Positions 41,324 to 51,889 of a stretch of 64,000 nucleotides of DNA are shown here, piece after piece; position 1 is the first letter of the stretch; each line of letters begins with the position of its first letter. The stretch is from Ovoidimarina sp963698645 (lineage in GTDB: Bacteria; Pseudomonadota; Alphaproteobacteria; Rhodobacterales; Rhodobacteraceae), in assembly GCA_963698645.1 (NCBI GenBank), contig CAVORP010000009.1, positions 310,001 to 374,000 of the forward strand, given 5' to 3'. A model generated the notes under the pieces. The model searched no databases. It was not told the origin of the DNA and worked only from the letters and a program-made list of their open reading frames with translations. Position numbers and translations under genes: made by a program.

Positions 41324-42288
41324 TCAGAGCCCGCAAGCCGCCCAGGGCTCCCAGGTCTCGCGATTGTTCTGCAGCCATTCGGTCGCCACTTCGGTGGACG
41401 AGCGGCCGTTGAGGTCGATCTCGACCAGCAGCGCGCTGATCGTCGGATTGTCCATCTGGTAGTTGCGGACAATCTCATAGGCGCAGGGCCAGACCTCTTC
41501 CCCGCCGGCCCAGGCCATCTTCTTGATCCAGCCATAGGGCTTGCCGCAGTCATAGGTGTCGTTCGGGATTGGGGCCCCATGCCGGGTCGTCGAAGCAGGC
41601 AAGCTCGAACTTCGGGAACTGCACGTACTCGCCTTCGTAAGACCGAGGTGACCCAATGCGGTTGCCAGACCCAAAGCACGATCGGCGCTTCCCGATCATA
41701 GGCGGATTTGAGTTCGGCGAACATCGCCGCATCGGTGCCCGGGTGGACGACTTCGAAGGGCAGATCGAGCGCAGCGATCATGCGCTCATCGTGATCGCCC
41801 CAGCTGACGGGCCCGCCCACGTAGCGGCCCTTGGGTGCGGTGTCGGCCGTTGAAAAGACCTCGGCGCATTCCTTCAGGGCATTCCAGTCCGGCAGGCCGG
41901 GGCAGCGCTCTTTCATATATGCCGGGTACCACCAGTCTTCGACACCCTGCAAACCGGTCTCGCCCATGTCCAGCACCTTGCCGGTCGCCACGGATTTCTC
42001 GAGGTTGGCGAGCTGCGTCGTCTGCCATGTCTCCATCGCGATGTGGAGGTCGCCGTTTTCGAAGCCCGGATAGCGGCCAGAATCGTCGGCCACCACAAGT
42101 TCGGCATTGTATCCGACGGTCTGCAGGATCAGGGCCATGATCTCGCCCTGAAGCCCGATGCTGGTCCAGTCGGCGGTCATGATCTTGATCGTTTCGTCCG
42201 ATTCAGGCACATCTGCGAGCGCCGGCAGCGCCATGCCTGCCATCGCGGCACATATCGCAACTCCACTCGCCAATCCTTTGATATTCAT
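41324..42288 (-). CDS. proX: ProX/OpuAC-type periplasmic binding protein for quaternary amines (two frameshifts)
   Basis: About 320 residues with a signal peptide (GLASGVAICAAMAGMALPALA, cleaved before DVPES). Trp-rich stretches that form the cation cage of betaine-binding proteins are present: METWQTTQ, EDWWYPAY and VLWVWQPHWV. Extra bases near 41640 and 41577 interrupt SVYEGEYVQFP and WGPNPNDTYDCG. The protein ends ETWEPWAACGL. It should bind glycine betaine, choline or a related quaternary amine. It is upstream of the fused permease and ATPase genes in one operon. Confidence 0.86.
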
Positions 42289-42336
42289 ACTCTTTCTCCC
42301 AGTCTTAATGTGTTGTTATCTGTCGGCCATTCGGCC

Positions 42337-43147
42337 TTATCCCTTTATGTACCACCCGTTATCCACGTAGACCGCAGCCCCGTTGACGAAGCTCGCGTCG
42401 TCCGAGGCGAGGAAAAGCGCGACCGAAGCGACTTCCTCAGGCTCGCAGATCCGCACCTGCGTCGCGGCAAGATCGCCGTCCTGCCACTCTTGTCCCTGCC
42501 CGTCGAGTTCTGCGATTTCCCGCAGACCGTGGGCCGTTTTCACGAAACCCGGACACACCGCGTTGCAGCGGATTCCCTGCTCGCGGTATTCGACTGCGAT
42601 GCTGTTCGACAGCATCAGAACCGCCGTCTTGGTCATGCAATAGAGCAATTCCAACGCGAAAGCCTTGCCGCTGCCGATCGAGGCGGTGATGACGATCGAA
42701 CCGCCGCCGTTCTCGACCATATGCGGTGACCACGCGCCGCGTTACCATGAAGGCAGAACGCACGTTGATGTCCATGAGCCGGTCGTAATCCGCGTCGGTG
42801 GTCTCGTGAAACGGTTTCACGATGATCGTGCCGGCGTGGTTGAACAGAACATCGATACGGCCCCGTGACGCCAGGACGGCATCGATGCCACGGTCGACAT
42901 CCGCGGCCTTTGACAGGTCGGCCTGCTGGAACAGAACGTCATGCCCGGCCGCGGTCAGCTCGGCCACCATCGCATCACCCGCCTCCTGCGAGAGGTCGAG
43001 GACCGAGAGCCGGGCGCCTTCGGCCGCGAACATGCGAGAAGCCGCAAGGCCCATGCCCCCGGCACCACCGGTGATCAGTACGGATTTACCTTCGAAACGA
43101 CGCCTCCCGTCGGGCTGTCCCGGCTGGATCTTCATTTCTGCGCTCAT
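42337..43147 (-). CDS. SDR-family dehydrogenase 1 (one frameshift)
   Basis: About 269-residue short-chain dehydrogenase. NAD(P)-binding LITGGAGGMGLAASRMF, LFNHAGTIIVKPF, and catalytic Tyr/Lys in YCMTKTAVLM. An extra C near 42730 breaks the frame before MVENGGGSIVITAS. The ATG at 43147 is supported by a G-rich ribosome site and by the operator-like motif 42 bp upstream. It is paralogous to the SDR at 43975-44784 (both have HAGxIIVKPF and ICEPEEVASVALFLAS). It probably oxidises an alcohol group in the pathway served by the neighbouring importer; substrate unknown. Confidence 0.85.
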
Positions 43148-43188
43148 TCCGCCACCCCCGATTTGACCCCTGCCCCGGCGCCGGACAA

Positions 43189-43206
43189 TGGTAAAATTAA
43201 CAGACC
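43189..43206. promoter_or_regulatory. Putative GntR operator, copy B
   Basis: TGGTAAAATTAACAGACC, 42-59 bp upstream of SDR 1. It is identical at 15 of 18 positions to the site at 44784-44801 in front of SDR 2. A FadR-type regulator gene lies between them. Confidence 0.6.
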
Positions 43207-43272
43207 TTTTTCGCAGCATGTCAAGGAAAGCCTGCCGCAATTCCGTCGATTGCCCGAAATCCGGGCGAAGTA

Positions 43273-43971
43273 TCAGGCGACCTGTCGCTTGGGCAGGCGG
43301 CGCCGGACTTCGGCCAGCGCCGCTGTCATCGCCCCGGACGCCGTGGTCTCGTCGCGTTGACGAATGGCTTCTGCCACCGCCTCGCGAAGCGCGAGGCTCG
43401 CAGACGCTTCCGTTCGGGGATCGCCCGCCGGGAATGGCAGGAACATCGACCCCATGGCATCCTCGATCGAGTCCGACAGGAACCTGTTGCCGCTGATCCG
43501 CGCGACAGACAGATGAAACGCCGCTTCGCCGCGCCGGATCTCGCCCGTCGTTTGTGCCTGACGCAGCCCGGACAGCGCATCGTCGACCTGCCTAAGGTCC
43601 GCCGGAATTCTGCGAATGGCAGCCAGTCGCGCGGCGAGCGGTTCCGCGAATTCACGATACTCAGAGACGCGCAACGCGGCCGCAGGCTGTGCCGAGGCCT
43701 GTTTCTCCGCCTTCCGGGCCAAGAGCTCCTCTGCTACCACGAAAGCGCCGCCCGCCGCACCGCGCCGGATCGCGATATATCCCTCGGCCTCAAGCACGCT
43801 CAGCGCCTCGCGCAGGGTGACACGGGATATCCCGATCCGTTCGGCCAGTCGCCGCTCGGACTCGAGCCGTTCGCCCGGCATCAGAAGGCCGAGGAAGATG
43901 AGCCGTTTCAGGCGGTCCACGGCCAGCCCGTGAGCGGCCTTCTGTTCCACCGGTTTCAGTCCCCAAAGCAT
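43273..43971 (-). CDS. GntR-family (FadR/FCD) transcriptional regulator
   Basis: 232 residues, intact. N-terminal winged helix (about 10-75) with ESERRLAERIGISRVTLREAL, then a helical FCD effector domain (about 90-220) with the metal/ligand residues of that class in AAFHLSVARISGN. It lies 3 bp after SDR 2 in the same operon and 126 bp before SDR 1. The two matching operator-like motifs at 43189 and 44784 make autoregulation and control of both SDR genes likely; the ligand is probably an intermediate of the amine pathway. Confidence 0.88.
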   Translation of the reverse strand: MLWGLKPVEQKAAHGLAVDRLKRLIFLGLLMPGERLESERRLAERIGISRVTLREALSVLEAEGYIAIRRGAAGGAFVVAEELLARKAEKQASAQPAAALRVSEYREFAEPLAARLAAIRRIPADLRQVDDALSGLRQAQTTGEIRRGEAAFHLSVARISGNRFLSDSIEDAMGSMFLPFPAGDPRTEASASLALREAVAEAIRQRDETTASGAMTAALAEVRRRLPKRQVA

Positions 43972-43974
43972 TCG

Positions 43975-44784
43975 TCAGACCGCCGTGAAGGTGTTGTCTA
44001 CATAGATTTCGGCGCCATTCACGAAGCTCGATTCCTCTGACGCAAGGAACAGGGCGACCGACGCCACTTCCTCTGGCTCGCAGATGCGACCCTGCAGGGC
44101 ATTCACATCATCTTCGGTCGCGAGAACCCCGTAGGCCCGAAGCTGCGCGATCTCGTCCTCGCCATGACGGGTGCGGATGAAATTCGGGCAGATGACATTG
44201 CAGCGCACGCCGCTGTCGCGAAATTCCACGGCCACTGCGCGGGCGAGCTGATGCATGGCGGCCTTCGAGGCGATATAGGCACTCTCCATCTTCGAGCAGA
44301 CCGAAATCGCCGTCGAGGACGTGTTGATGATCGAACCATAGCCCCGTTCGAGCATCCCGGGCAACACCGCGCGGGTGACGAGGAATGCGCTCTTGGCATT
44401 GTTGTCCATCATCTGATCCCAGTCCTCTATCGTGTGGTTCAGGAACGGTTTCACGATGATGCCGCCGGCATGATTGAAGAGAATGTCGATATGCCCATGT
44501 CGCGACAAGGTCTCGGCCACCGCGGCCTCGACCTGATCAGGCTGCGAGACATCCGCTTCGAAGAACAGGATCCGGCCACCGGCGTCACGGATTTCGCACT
44601 CCAGTCCAACTCCAGCGGGCGCATCCTTGTCGACCACCACGACCGACGCGCCTTCTTCGGAAAACAGCCGCGCGGTGGCCGCGCCCACGCCGTTCGCCCC
44701 TCCCGAAATGAAAGCGATCCGGCCCTCGAGGCGATTTCCCCCTGCGATCTTGCGCGGGGCGACAGTCAGATTTCTGACATTCAT
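43975..44784 (-). CDS. SDR-family dehydrogenase 2
   Basis: 269 residues, intact. Cofactor motif FISGGANGVGAATARLF, NHAGGIIVKPF, catalytic Ser in INTSSTAIS and Tyr/Lys in SAYIASKAAMHQ. Close paralogue of SDR 1. It heads the minus-strand operon with the GntR regulator. Its ATG is covered by the operator-like motif at 44784-44802, so repression could block both transcription and access to the start. Divergent from the first GcvT-type dehydrogenase, 97 bp away. Confidence 0.87.
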   Translation of the reverse strand: MNVRNLTVAPRKIAGGNRLEGRIAFISGGANGVGAATARLFSEEGASVVVVDKDAPAGVGLECEIRDAGGRILFFEADVSQPDQVEAAVAETLSRHGHIDILFNHAGGIIVKPFLNHTIEDWDQMMDNNAKSAFLVTRAVLPGMLERGYGSIINTSSTAISVCSKMESAYIASKAAMHQLARAVAVEFRDSGVRCNVICPNFIRTRHGEDEIAQLRAYGVLATEDDVNALQGRICEPEEVASVALFLASEESSFVNGAEIYVDNTFTAV

Positions 44785-44802
44785 GGTAGAATTTATAGAC
44801 CA
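44784..44802. promoter_or_regulatory. Putative GntR operator, copy A
   Basis: TGGTAGAATTTATAGACCA has TGGT/ACCA inverted ends, as in many FadR-type operators. It overlaps the SDR 2 start codon and faces the divergent dehydrogenase gene at 44882. Copy B lies at 43189-43206. Confidence 0.6.
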
Positions 44803-44881
44803 ATCGCTTTCCCATGAATATCGTTAACTCGGGCGCATCGGATTTCGGTCCGGACAAGGGCCCAGGCTGGGGGCATCGCAG

Positions 44882-47305
44882 ATGGCAGAACATTCCGCAA
44901 AACACCTCATCATCGGAGGTGGCATCATCGGGTGCTCGATCGCCTATCACCTTGCCCGGAAGGGCGAAAAGGATGTCGTGCTTCTGGAGCGCTCGGCCCT
45001 GACGGAGGGTGCGACATGGCATGCGGCCGGGCTGGTAGGGCAACTTCGGTCCTCGCGGAACACGACACGAATGCTGAAGAAATCGGTCGAGATGTACGAC
45101 CGGCTGGAAGCGGAAACCGGGATGTCGTTCGATTGGAAAAAGGTCGGCTCGCTTCGGCTCGCCGCCACCAGCGACCGGATGCTGGAAGCCCAACGCCTGT
45201 GCACGATGGCGCGCAGCTTCGATCTTGAGATGCGGATGGTTACCGCAGCCGAGGCCAAGGACCTGTTTCCCTATATCGACGAGACGAAGATCCTTGGCGC
45301 GGCCTTCATTCCGTCGGACGGCCATGTCGATCCCGCCAGCCTGTGCCAGGCCATTGCCGCAGGGGCGCGTCAGCACGGCGCCGATATTCGCCAGGGCATC
45401 GAGGTTCTTGATTTCAGGCTGGTCGATGGTCGCATTGCCGAAGTCGCGACATCGGAGGGGACCTATGAGGCCAGAAATGTCGTCCTCGCGGCGGGCATGT
45501 GGAGCCGCGAACTGGGTGCGAAGCTGGGTCTGCGCATTCCCGCCTGCGCGGTCGAGCATCAGTATATCGTGACCGAGCCCCTGCCCGACCCCGATCTGGT
45601 CCGCAACCTGCCCCAGCTGCGTGACCCCGAGCGTCTGGTCTACTACAAACCCGACGCGGGCGGCCGCATGGTCGTGGGCGGTTACGAGGAGGGCACCCTG
45701 CCCTTTGGCGACAAGGGCATTCCCGGCACGTTCGTCCGCCAGCTTCTACCCGACAATCTCGATCGCTTCGCGCCGCTTGCCGAACTTGCCGCCGAGATCA
45801 CGCCGGTTCTGGGCGAAGTCGGCATCCGCCAGGTCATCAATGGCCCGATCCCCTATTCCGCCGATGGCGATTTCGTCATGGGATGGGTGCCCGAGTTCGA
45901 AAACCTGATGCTTGCCACGGGCTTTCTCTATGGCATCGCCGCGGGGGGCGGTGCAGGCGAAATGATTGCCGAGTGGATCACAGAAGGCAGGCCCTCGCTG
46001 GACCTCTGGCCGCTCGACATGCGCCGGTTCGGCCCGCATCACGGCACAAGGGCATTCATGTATCCGCGTGCGGTCGAGCATTATGCCCATCACTACAAGA
46101 TGCGCTATCCCGGGCAGGAACACGAAACTGCGCGCAGGCTGCGACTTTCACCCTTCTACGACCGGCTGAAGGCCGCGGGCGCTGTTTACGGTTCAAAGAA
46201 CGGATGGGAGCGCCCGCTCTGGTTCGCGCCAGAGGGCGTGGAGCCGGTCGATCAGCTCGACTTCCTCAATCCCGGCTGGCACCGGTTCGTCGCAGAAGAG
46301 CACCGCGCCGTGCGCAATGGCGCGGCCTTGATAGACCAGTCGAGTTTTTCCAAGTTCGAGCTGATCGGGCCCGGCGCGCTTGATACCCTGCAACGGCTTG
46401 CCGCCTGCAACATGGACCGGCCCACGGGTTCGGTAATCTACGCGCAGCTTTGCAACGAAGAGGGTGGCATCGAAGCCGATCTGACCGTCGTCCGGCTGGC
46501 CCCGCAGCATTTCTACATCGTGACCGGGGCGGGGTTCGGCGTACATGATGCCGACTGGATCCGGCGGCATCTTCCCGGGGACGGCACCGCGCAGCTGATC
46601 GAAATGACCTCGGCGCGCGCTGTGCTGAACATCTGCGGACCCTTGTCGCGCGAGATTCTGCAGAAGGCCAGTGAAAGCGATCTTTCCCCCGAGACGTTCC
46701 CCTTTGCGACCGCCCGGGAGATCGTGATCGGCGCGGCGCCGGTGCGCGCATTGCGCATCGGGTTTGTCGGTGAACTGGGGTGGGAGCTTCACATTCCCGC
46801 CGAATTCGGGGCGCATGTCCACGACTGCCTGCTGAAGGCAGGTGCCGGGCATGGCCTGACGAATGTGGGCTATCGCGCGATCGACAGCCTGCGCATGGAG
46901 AAGGGGTATCTTTACTGGTCGCGCGACATCTCTCCCGACTACACGCCGATCGAAGCGGGGTTGGGGTTTCGGGTTCATTTGCGGTCGGGCGGCGATTTCA
47001 TCGGACGTGACGCGCTGGCCCGCCAGAAGAAAACCGGCCCGAACCGCAAACTCTGCACTTTCACCTGCGAGACCCAGCTTCCGTTGCATGGGGGCGAGCC
47101 AATCGTTCTAGGCGGGAGAACTGTCGGTCTCGTCACCTCCGAAGGCTTTGGGCATACCGTGGGCAAGCATATCCTCTACTCCTATCTCGACCGGTCACTT
47201 TGGGAGATGCGGGACTTCGAGGTCGAGGTCTTCGGAGAGCGTCATGCCGTGGCACGGGTTGACGGACCGCTATACGATCCGGGCAACGAACGACTGAAGA
47301 GTTAG
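44882..47305 (+). CDS. FAD/GcvT demethylating dehydrogenase 1 (dimethylglycine/sarcosine dehydrogenase-like)
   Basis: 807 residues, intact. N-terminal DAO-type FAD domain (GGGIIGCSIAYHLA) with ATWHAAGLVGQLR, where the His is the covalent FAD site of dimethylglycine dehydrogenase. A FAO_M-type middle domain follows, then a C-terminal GcvT folate domain (from about 420), with RAIDSLRMEKGYLYWSRDIS and IEAGLGF. Expected reaction: oxidative N-demethylation, passing the methyl group to tetrahydrofolate or releasing formaldehyde. First gene of a four-gene operon with two kinase-like genes and a paralogous dehydrogenase. The substrate is not determined by sequence. Confidence 0.86.
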   Translation: MAEHSAKHLIIGGGIIGCSIAYHLARKGEKDVVLLERSALTEGATWHAAGLVGQLRSSRNTTRMLKKSVEMYDRLEAETGMSFDWKKVGSLRLAATSDRMLEAQRLCTMARSFDLEMRMVTAAEAKDLFPYIDETKILGAAFIPSDGHVDPASLCQAIAAGARQHGADIRQGIEVLDFRLVDGRIAEVATSEGTYEARNVVLAAGMWSRELGAKLGLRIPACAVEHQYIVTEPLPDPDLVRNLPQLRDPERLVYYKPDAGGRMVVGGYEEGTLPFGDKGIPGTFVRQLLPDNLDRFAPLAELAAEITPVLGEVGIRQVINGPIPYSADGDFVMGWVPEFENLMLATGFLYGIAAGGGAGEMIAEWITEGRPSLDLWPLDMRRFGPHHGTRAFMYPRAVEHYAHHYKMRYPGQEHETARRLRLSPFYDRLKAAGAVYGSKNGWERPLWFAPEGVEPVDQLDFLNPGWHRFVAEEHRAVRNGAALIDQSSFSKFELIGPGALDTLQRLAACNMDRPTGSVIYAQLCNEEGGIEADLTVVRLAPQHFYIVTGAGFGVHDADWIRRHLPGDGTAQLIEMTSARAVLNICGPLSREILQKASESDLSPETFPFATAREIVIGAAPVRALRIGFVGELGWELHIPAEFGAHVHDCLLKAGAGHGLTNVGYRAIDSLRMEKGYLYWSRDISPDYTPIEAGLGFRVHLRSGGDFIGRDALARQKKTGPNRKLCTFTCETQLPLHGGEPIVLGGRTVGLVTSEGFGHTVGKHILYSYLDRSLWEMRDFEVEVFGERHAVARVDGPLYDPGNERLKS

Positions 47306-47324
47306 AATACGAGAGGGGCAACGC

Positions 47325-48255
<931 letters not shown>

Positions 48256-48258
48256 CCC

Positions 48259-49152
48259 ATGAGCGATGGCACCACGGACCCGATCGCGCGCGCCCTGTCG
48301 CTCTCCTGCTGGACGGCGCCGCAGGGGGCCTCGTTGCTCGAGGGCGGGATCACCAATCACAACGTCCGGGTGCGCGACATGGACCGCGACTATGTGGTTC
48401 GTCTGGGCGCGGACATTCCCGAGCATATGATCCTGCGATGGAACGAACTGGCCATCAGCACCGCCGCCCACAAGGTCGGACTGTCGCCCGAGGTCACCTA
48501 TTCCGAACCCGGCGCCCTGGTGCTGCGTTATGTCGAGGCAAAGGCGCTTGCCGCAAGCGATCTGCATGACCCCGAGACCCTCGCCGCGACGGTCGGGTTG
48601 ATCCGCAGGCTGCACGATCGCGGCATGGCGGAACTGACCGGCCCGGTGCTGAGTTTCTGGGTGTTTCATATCCTGCGCACCTATGCCGCGTTTCTGCGTG
48701 ATCGTGGCTCTGCGCATATCGGGCGGCTGGAAGACCTTTTGACGCAAGCGGCCGCGCTTGAGGCACGCGTGGGCCGGGTCAAGCTGGTCCTGGGTCACAA
48801 CGACCTTTTACCCGCGAATATCCTCCAGGGGGAGGACCGGTTCTGGCTGATCGACTGGGAATATGGAGGGCTCAACTCTCCGCTGTTCGATCTTGGCGGT
48901 GTCGCCACCAATGCGGGGCTTGAACAGGATGCCGAGGAAGAGATGCTGAGACTCTACTACGGGACGCCCCCCGACCGCGATCTCTGGCGAAGCTACAACG
49001 CGATGAAATGCGCCTCGCTCCTGCGCGAAACCATGTGGAGCATGGTGTCGGAACTGACCTCGGCGCTTGATTTCGATTACGCCGCCTATACCCGTGACAA
49101 CCTGGAACGGTACCAGGCGTCCTATGCGGCCTTCATGAACGGATCCCACTGA
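48259..49152 (+). CDS. Choline-kinase-like phosphotransferase 2
   Basis: 297 residues, intact; paralogue of the preceding gene. N-lobe LLEGGITNHNVRVRDMD, catalytic loop GHNDLLPANIL and metal motif WLIDWEYGGLNSPLFDLG. The active-site residues are all present. Two different kinases side by side may form a heterodimer or act on two related alcohols. Ends 1 bp before dehydrogenase 2. Confidence 0.85.
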   Translation: MSDGTTDPIARALSLSCWTAPQGASLLEGGITNHNVRVRDMDRDYVVRLGADIPEHMILRWNELAISTAAHKVGLSPEVTYSEPGALVLRYVEAKALAASDLHDPETLAATVGLIRRLHDRGMAELTGPVLSFWVFHILRTYAAFLRDRGSAHIGRLEDLLTQAAALEARVGRVKLVLGHNDLLPANILQGEDRFWLIDWEYGGLNSPLFDLGGVATNAGLEQDAEEEMLRLYYGTPPDRDLWRSYNAMKCASLLRETMWSMVSELTSALDFDYAAYTRDNLERYQASYAAFMNGSH

Positions 49153-49153
49153 G

Positions 49154-51592
49154 ATGAAAGACTTCCCCCAGAGCGCGCAGGCGGTGATCGTCGGCGGAGG
49201 CATCATCGGCTGCTCGACGGCCTATCACCTGTCCAAACTTGGCTGGGACGTTGTCCTTCTGGAACGCAAGAAGCTGACATCGGGGACGACGTTTCATGCC
49301 GCGGGGCTTGTGGGGCAACTTCGGTCCAGCGCGAATATCACCCAGCTTCTGGGATATTCCGTCGACCTCTATGACCGGCTTGAAGCGGAAACCGGCCTTG
49401 GCACGGGATGGAAAAAGAATGGCGGCCTTCGGCTCGCCTGCAACGCAGAACGCTGGACCGAGGTCAAGCGACAGGCGACCACGGCGCACTCCTTCGGACT
49501 GGACATGCAGCTTCTGACGCCCGGCGAGGCCCGGGACCTGTGGCCGCTGATGAGTATCGACGATGTCGTGGGCGCGGCCTTCCTGCCCACTGACGGGCAG
49601 GCAAACCCCTCCGACATCACACAGGCACTGGCCAAGGGCGCGCGACAGGCGGGTGCCCTGATCTTCGAGGACACCAAGGTTCTGTCCGTGGATGTCGCGG
49701 ATGGCGTTATCAAGGGCGTCGAGACAAGCGCGGGACGGATCGACTGCGGCGTGGTGGTGGCCTGCGCCGGTCAATGGACCCGGGCCTTCGCCGCATCGGT
49801 GGGTGTCAACGTGCCGCTTGTCTCCGTCCAACACCAATACATGGTGACCGAGAAGATTGACGGCGTGACCCCCGACATGCCGACCCTGCGCGATCCCGAT
49901 CGCCTTACCTACTACAAGGAAGAAGTGGGCGGCCTCGTGATGGGAGGCTATGAGCCGAACCCGATCATGTGGGCCGAAGACGGTATTCCCGAAGGGTTTC
50001 ACTACACGCTTCTGGACAGTAATTTCGACCACTTCGAACCGCTGATGGAACTTGCATTGGGCCGCGTGCCGGCGCTTGAAACCGCCGGGGTCAAGGAGTT
50101 GGTCAACGGGCCGGAAAGCTTCACCCCCGACGGCAACTTCATTCTGGGCGAGGCACCGGAATTGCGAAACTTTTTCGTCGGCGCCGGGTTCAACGCCTTC
50201 GGGATCGCCTCGGGTGGCGGTGCGGGAATGGCGCTGGCGGAATGGGTCGCGACAGGCGCGCCGCCCTATGATCTCTGGTCCGTCGATATTCGCAGGTTCG
50301 GCCGTCCGCATTTCGATACCGACTGGATTCGCGCCCGGACCTACGAGGCCTATGGCAAGCATTACACGATGGCATGGCCGTCGGAAGAACATGAAAGCGG
50401 GCGTCCCTGCCGTCGCTCGCCCATCTACGCACAGTTGAAGGCGGCCGGGGCTGTCTTTGGCGAAAAGCTGGGCTGGGAACGCCCGAACTGGTTTGCCGCC
50501 CCCGGCGAGAAGCCGCGCGACATCTATACCTTCGACCGCCCGAACTGGCACAGCGCCGTCGCACGCGAGCACAAGGCCGCGCGCGAGACGGCCGTTCTGT
50601 TCGACCAGACTTCTTTCGCCAAGTTCACGCTGAAGGGACCGGACGCGGAAGCGGCCCTTGGCTGGATTGCCGCCAATGATGTGTCGCGCCCGACCGGCAG
50701 CCTGATCTATACACAGATGCTGAACGACCATGGCGGGATCGAGTGCGATCTGACCTGCGTCCGCGTGGCCCCCGACGAATATTACATCGTCACCGGTACG
50801 GGCTTTGCCACCCATGACTTCAACCACATCTCGCGCAACATCCCCGCCGGTCTGAACGCACAGATCGTCGACGTGACGTCGGCCTATTCCGTGCTTTCAC
50901 TGTTCGGACCGCGTGCCCGGGATATCCTGCAGGCGGTGACGCGGGACGATGTCTCGAACGCGGGTTTTCCCTTTGGCACCGCAAGGCTGATCGGGATTTC
51001 CGGATGCCCCGTCCGGGCCCTGCGCATCACCTATGTCGGCGAATTGGGGTGGGAGCTGCACCTGCCGGTGGAATACGCGCAGACAGTCTATGAGGCCCTG
51101 CATGCCGCGGGCGCAAAGCATGGTCTGATGAACGCGGGCTACCGCGCAATCGAGACGCTGCGGCTTGAGAAGGGATACCGCGCCTGGGGCTCGGATATCG
51201 GGCCGGACTACACCCCGCTCGAAGCCGGGCTGGGTTTTGCGGTCAAGATGAACAAGAACACCGATTTCCGCGGGCGCACTGCGCTCATGAACCAGAAAGC
51301 CGCGGGTCTGAAACGCCTGCTGGCGACCTTCACCACCGGGCCGGAGGTGATCCTGTCAGGGCGTGAAACGATCTATCGCAACGGTGAGCGTGTCGGTTAC
51401 CTGTCATCGGCGGGGTATGGGCACACGATCGGCAAATCGATCGGCCTCGGCTATGTCCGCAATAGCGCGGGCGTGGACCGGGATTTCGTTCTTGACGGCA
51501 GCTACGAGCTCGAAGTCGCGATGATCCGCGTCCCGTGTTCGGTCCATCTCGCCCCTCTCGTCGATCCCGGGATGGAGCGCATCAAGTCCTGA
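49154..51592 (+). CDS. FAD/GcvT demethylating dehydrogenase 2 (dimethylglycine/sarcosine dehydrogenase-like)
   Basis: 812 residues, intact; same architecture as dehydrogenase 1. FAD motif IVGGGIIGCSTAYHLS, covalent-FAD His in TTFHAAGLVGQLR, and a GcvT domain with RAIETLRLEKGYRAWGSDIG and LEAGLGFAVKM. Sequence similarity to dehydrogenase 1 is clear but moderate, so the duplication is old and substrates may differ, for instance successive N-methyl steps. Last gene of the operon, convergent with the minus-strand block beginning at 51620. Confidence 0.86.
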   Translation: MKDFPQSAQAVIVGGGIIGCSTAYHLSKLGWDVVLLERKKLTSGTTFHAAGLVGQLRSSANITQLLGYSVDLYDRLEAETGLGTGWKKNGGLRLACNAERWTEVKRQATTAHSFGLDMQLLTPGEARDLWPLMSIDDVVGAAFLPTDGQANPSDITQALAKGARQAGALIFEDTKVLSVDVADGVIKGVETSAGRIDCGVVVACAGQWTRAFAASVGVNVPLVSVQHQYMVTEKIDGVTPDMPTLRDPDRLTYYKEEVGGLVMGGYEPNPIMWAEDGIPEGFHYTLLDSNFDHFEPLMELALGRVPALETAGVKELVNGPESFTPDGNFILGEAPELRNFFVGAGFNAFGIASGGGAGMALAEWVATGAPPYDLWSVDIRRFGRPHFDTDWIRARTYEAYGKHYTMAWPSEEHESGRPCRRSPIYAQLKAAGAVFGEKLGWERPNWFAAPGEKPRDIYTFDRPNWHSAVAREHKAARETAVLFDQTSFAKFTLKGPDAEAALGWIAANDVSRPTGSLIYTQMLNDHGGIECDLTCVRVAPDEYYIVTGTGFATHDFNHISRNIPAGLNAQIVDVTSAYSVLSLFGPRARDILQAVTRDDVSNAGFPFGTARLIGISGCPVRALRITYVGELGWELHLPVEYAQTVYEALHAAGAKHGLMNAGYRAIETLRLEKGYRAWGSDIGPDYTPLEAGLGFAVKMNKNTDFRGRTALMNQKAAGLKRLLATFTTGPEVILSGRETIYRNGERVGYLSSAGYGHTIGKSIGLGYVRNSAGVDRDFVLDGSYELEVAMIRVPCSVHLAPLVDPGMERIKS

Positions 51593-51619
51593 TGCGGTGA
51601 AAACGTTCCTGCCCCGTCC

Positions 51620-51877
51620 TCACCGGCTCTCTTCCGGCAGGTCGCCCGGTACGGCCAGAGAGGGCACCGAGGGCAGGACGGGCAGGATCACTCCCAGTTC
51701 GTTCGAGCCCTGTTCCGCCTCCCCGGGGGATGGAACGCGCGCGTCCTGAAGCCGTTGCAGGCTCTTGTGCCGCGCCGTACAGCTATCGCATTCGGGGATT
51801 ACCGGCTGCTGCACCGGCTCTGCCGACACGGTCGCCACACTCAGCATCAGGGCTATCATCAGGCGCGCACCAAACAT
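51620..51877 (-). CDS. Small exported CxxC protein of unknown function
   Basis: 85 residues with a signal peptide (RLMIALMLSVATVSA, cleaved before EPVQQP) and one CDSC motif soon after. The rest is rich in Pro, Val and Ser with no recognised domain. A strong ribosome site (GGGGGGCGGGGA) and a 12-bp gap to the gene upstream support translation as the last gene of the operon. No function assigned. Confidence 0.6.
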   Translation of the reverse strand: MFGARLMIALMLSVATVSAEPVQQPVIPECDSCTARHKSLQRLQDARVPSPGEAEQGSNELGVILPVLPSVPSLAVPGDLPEESR

Positions 51878-51889
51878 TCCCCGCCCCCC

